A DNA stretch of 64,000 nt from Helicobacter sp. 12S02232-10 (GTDB lineage: Bacteria > Campylobacterota > Campylobacteria > Campylobacterales > Helicobacteraceae): the NCBI RefSeq assembly GCF_002272895.1, contig NZ_MLAQ01000010.1, positions 1 to 64,000 on the forward strand, written 5' to 3'. Positions within the stretch are counted from its first letter, which is position 1. Every line of letters starts with the position of its first letter. Below are positions 63,874 through 64,000 of the stretch, piece after piece. The position numbers were made by a program, and so were the translations under genes. Under the pieces are notes generated by a model that saw nothing but the letters and a program-made list of their open reading frames with translations, was not told the DNA's origin and ran no database searches.

Positions 63874-64000
63874 TTGTTTGAGACACTCAGTGAATCATTT
63901 AAAACCGCTCTAAACAAAATCCGTTTTAACGATGATGAAAAATCACTTTCCAAAGCCTTGGAAGAATTAAAAAAATCACTTCTGCGAAACGATGTTTATC
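63874..64000 (+). CDS. ffh: Signal recognition particle protein Ffh, 5' end only
   Basis: A frame from TTG at 63874 reads LFETLSESFKTALNKIRF (first residue Met by start) and runs off the window, matching the N-domain of Ffh. AGGAG at 63862-63866 precedes it. Ffh with 4.5S RNA targets membrane proteins to the translocase. Only 42 codons are visible. Confidence 0.8.
   Translation, partial: MFETLSESFKTALNKIRFNDDEKSLSKALEELKKSLLRNDVY

Overview
The window is AT-rich DNA from an epsilonproteobacterium, most likely a Helicobacter species other than H. pylori. Several blocks follow gene orders I know from H. pylori: argS-tatA-gmk-polyE-nucT, then flgH and the pse genes; tlpD-bioF-pbp1A; DUF507-carA; NFACT-recN-nadK; and putA/putP. 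No computation was run. Calls rest on reading translations, motifs and spacing.

Layout. 1-1194: a type II-C-like CRISPR array of ten 36-bp repeats, with what looks like the promoter and 5' end of the tracrRNA at the left edge, then a decayed non-coding zone holding a broken ORF and a glycine-riboswitch-like RNA. 1195-3087: a secreted ricin-lectin toxin of the DUF1561/VM family. 3.2-4.9 kb: ftsL-like gene, rsmH, a tiny upstream ORF and rnpB. 5.0-10.9 kb: a marR-controlled tripartite RND efflux operon. 11.0-14.2 kb: a Tat-exported molybdenum reductase with its monohaem cytochrome. 14.2-23.5 kb: argS, tatA, gmk, an acidic pseudo-receiver protein, nucT, yqeY, flgH and pseF-G-H-I behind a sigma-54 promoter, then fur. 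23.7-28.1 kb: TlpD-type soluble chemoreceptor, bioF-like gene and PBP1A. 28.2-34.8 kb: DUF507, carA, NFACT protein, recN, nadK and a J-domain protein. 35.0-36.4 kb: TSUP permease with a minimal FAD protein.

36.4-40.0 kb is the most unusual locus. A periplasmic stand-alone C39 peptidase and an outer-membrane barrel are transcribed away from a second barrel and a small precursor. The precursor carries a Sec signal peptide followed by a double-glycine-type leader and a 40-residue hydrophobic core with two cysteines. A decayed twin of the precursor lies beside it. The logic resembles the Pseudomonas Fap system (C39 protease FapD plus barrel FapF), but the cargo looks like a class II bacteriocin. 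I propose it as a two-step peptide export system.

40.1-54.7 kb: mutY, then an amino-acid and peptide catabolism island (alanine dehydrogenase, exported amidohydrolase, alanine/glycine symporter, amidase, APC permease, PutA, PutP, DMT exporter). 54.6-56.4 kb: a frameshifted and truncated mobile-element gene (PBECR-like nuclease plus helicase start). 56.6-63.2 kb: a type II secretion/transformation (Cts-like) operon from a GspL-like gene to GspF, without pseudopilins. 63.3-64.0 kb: a PerR/Fur-family regulator and the first codons of ffh.
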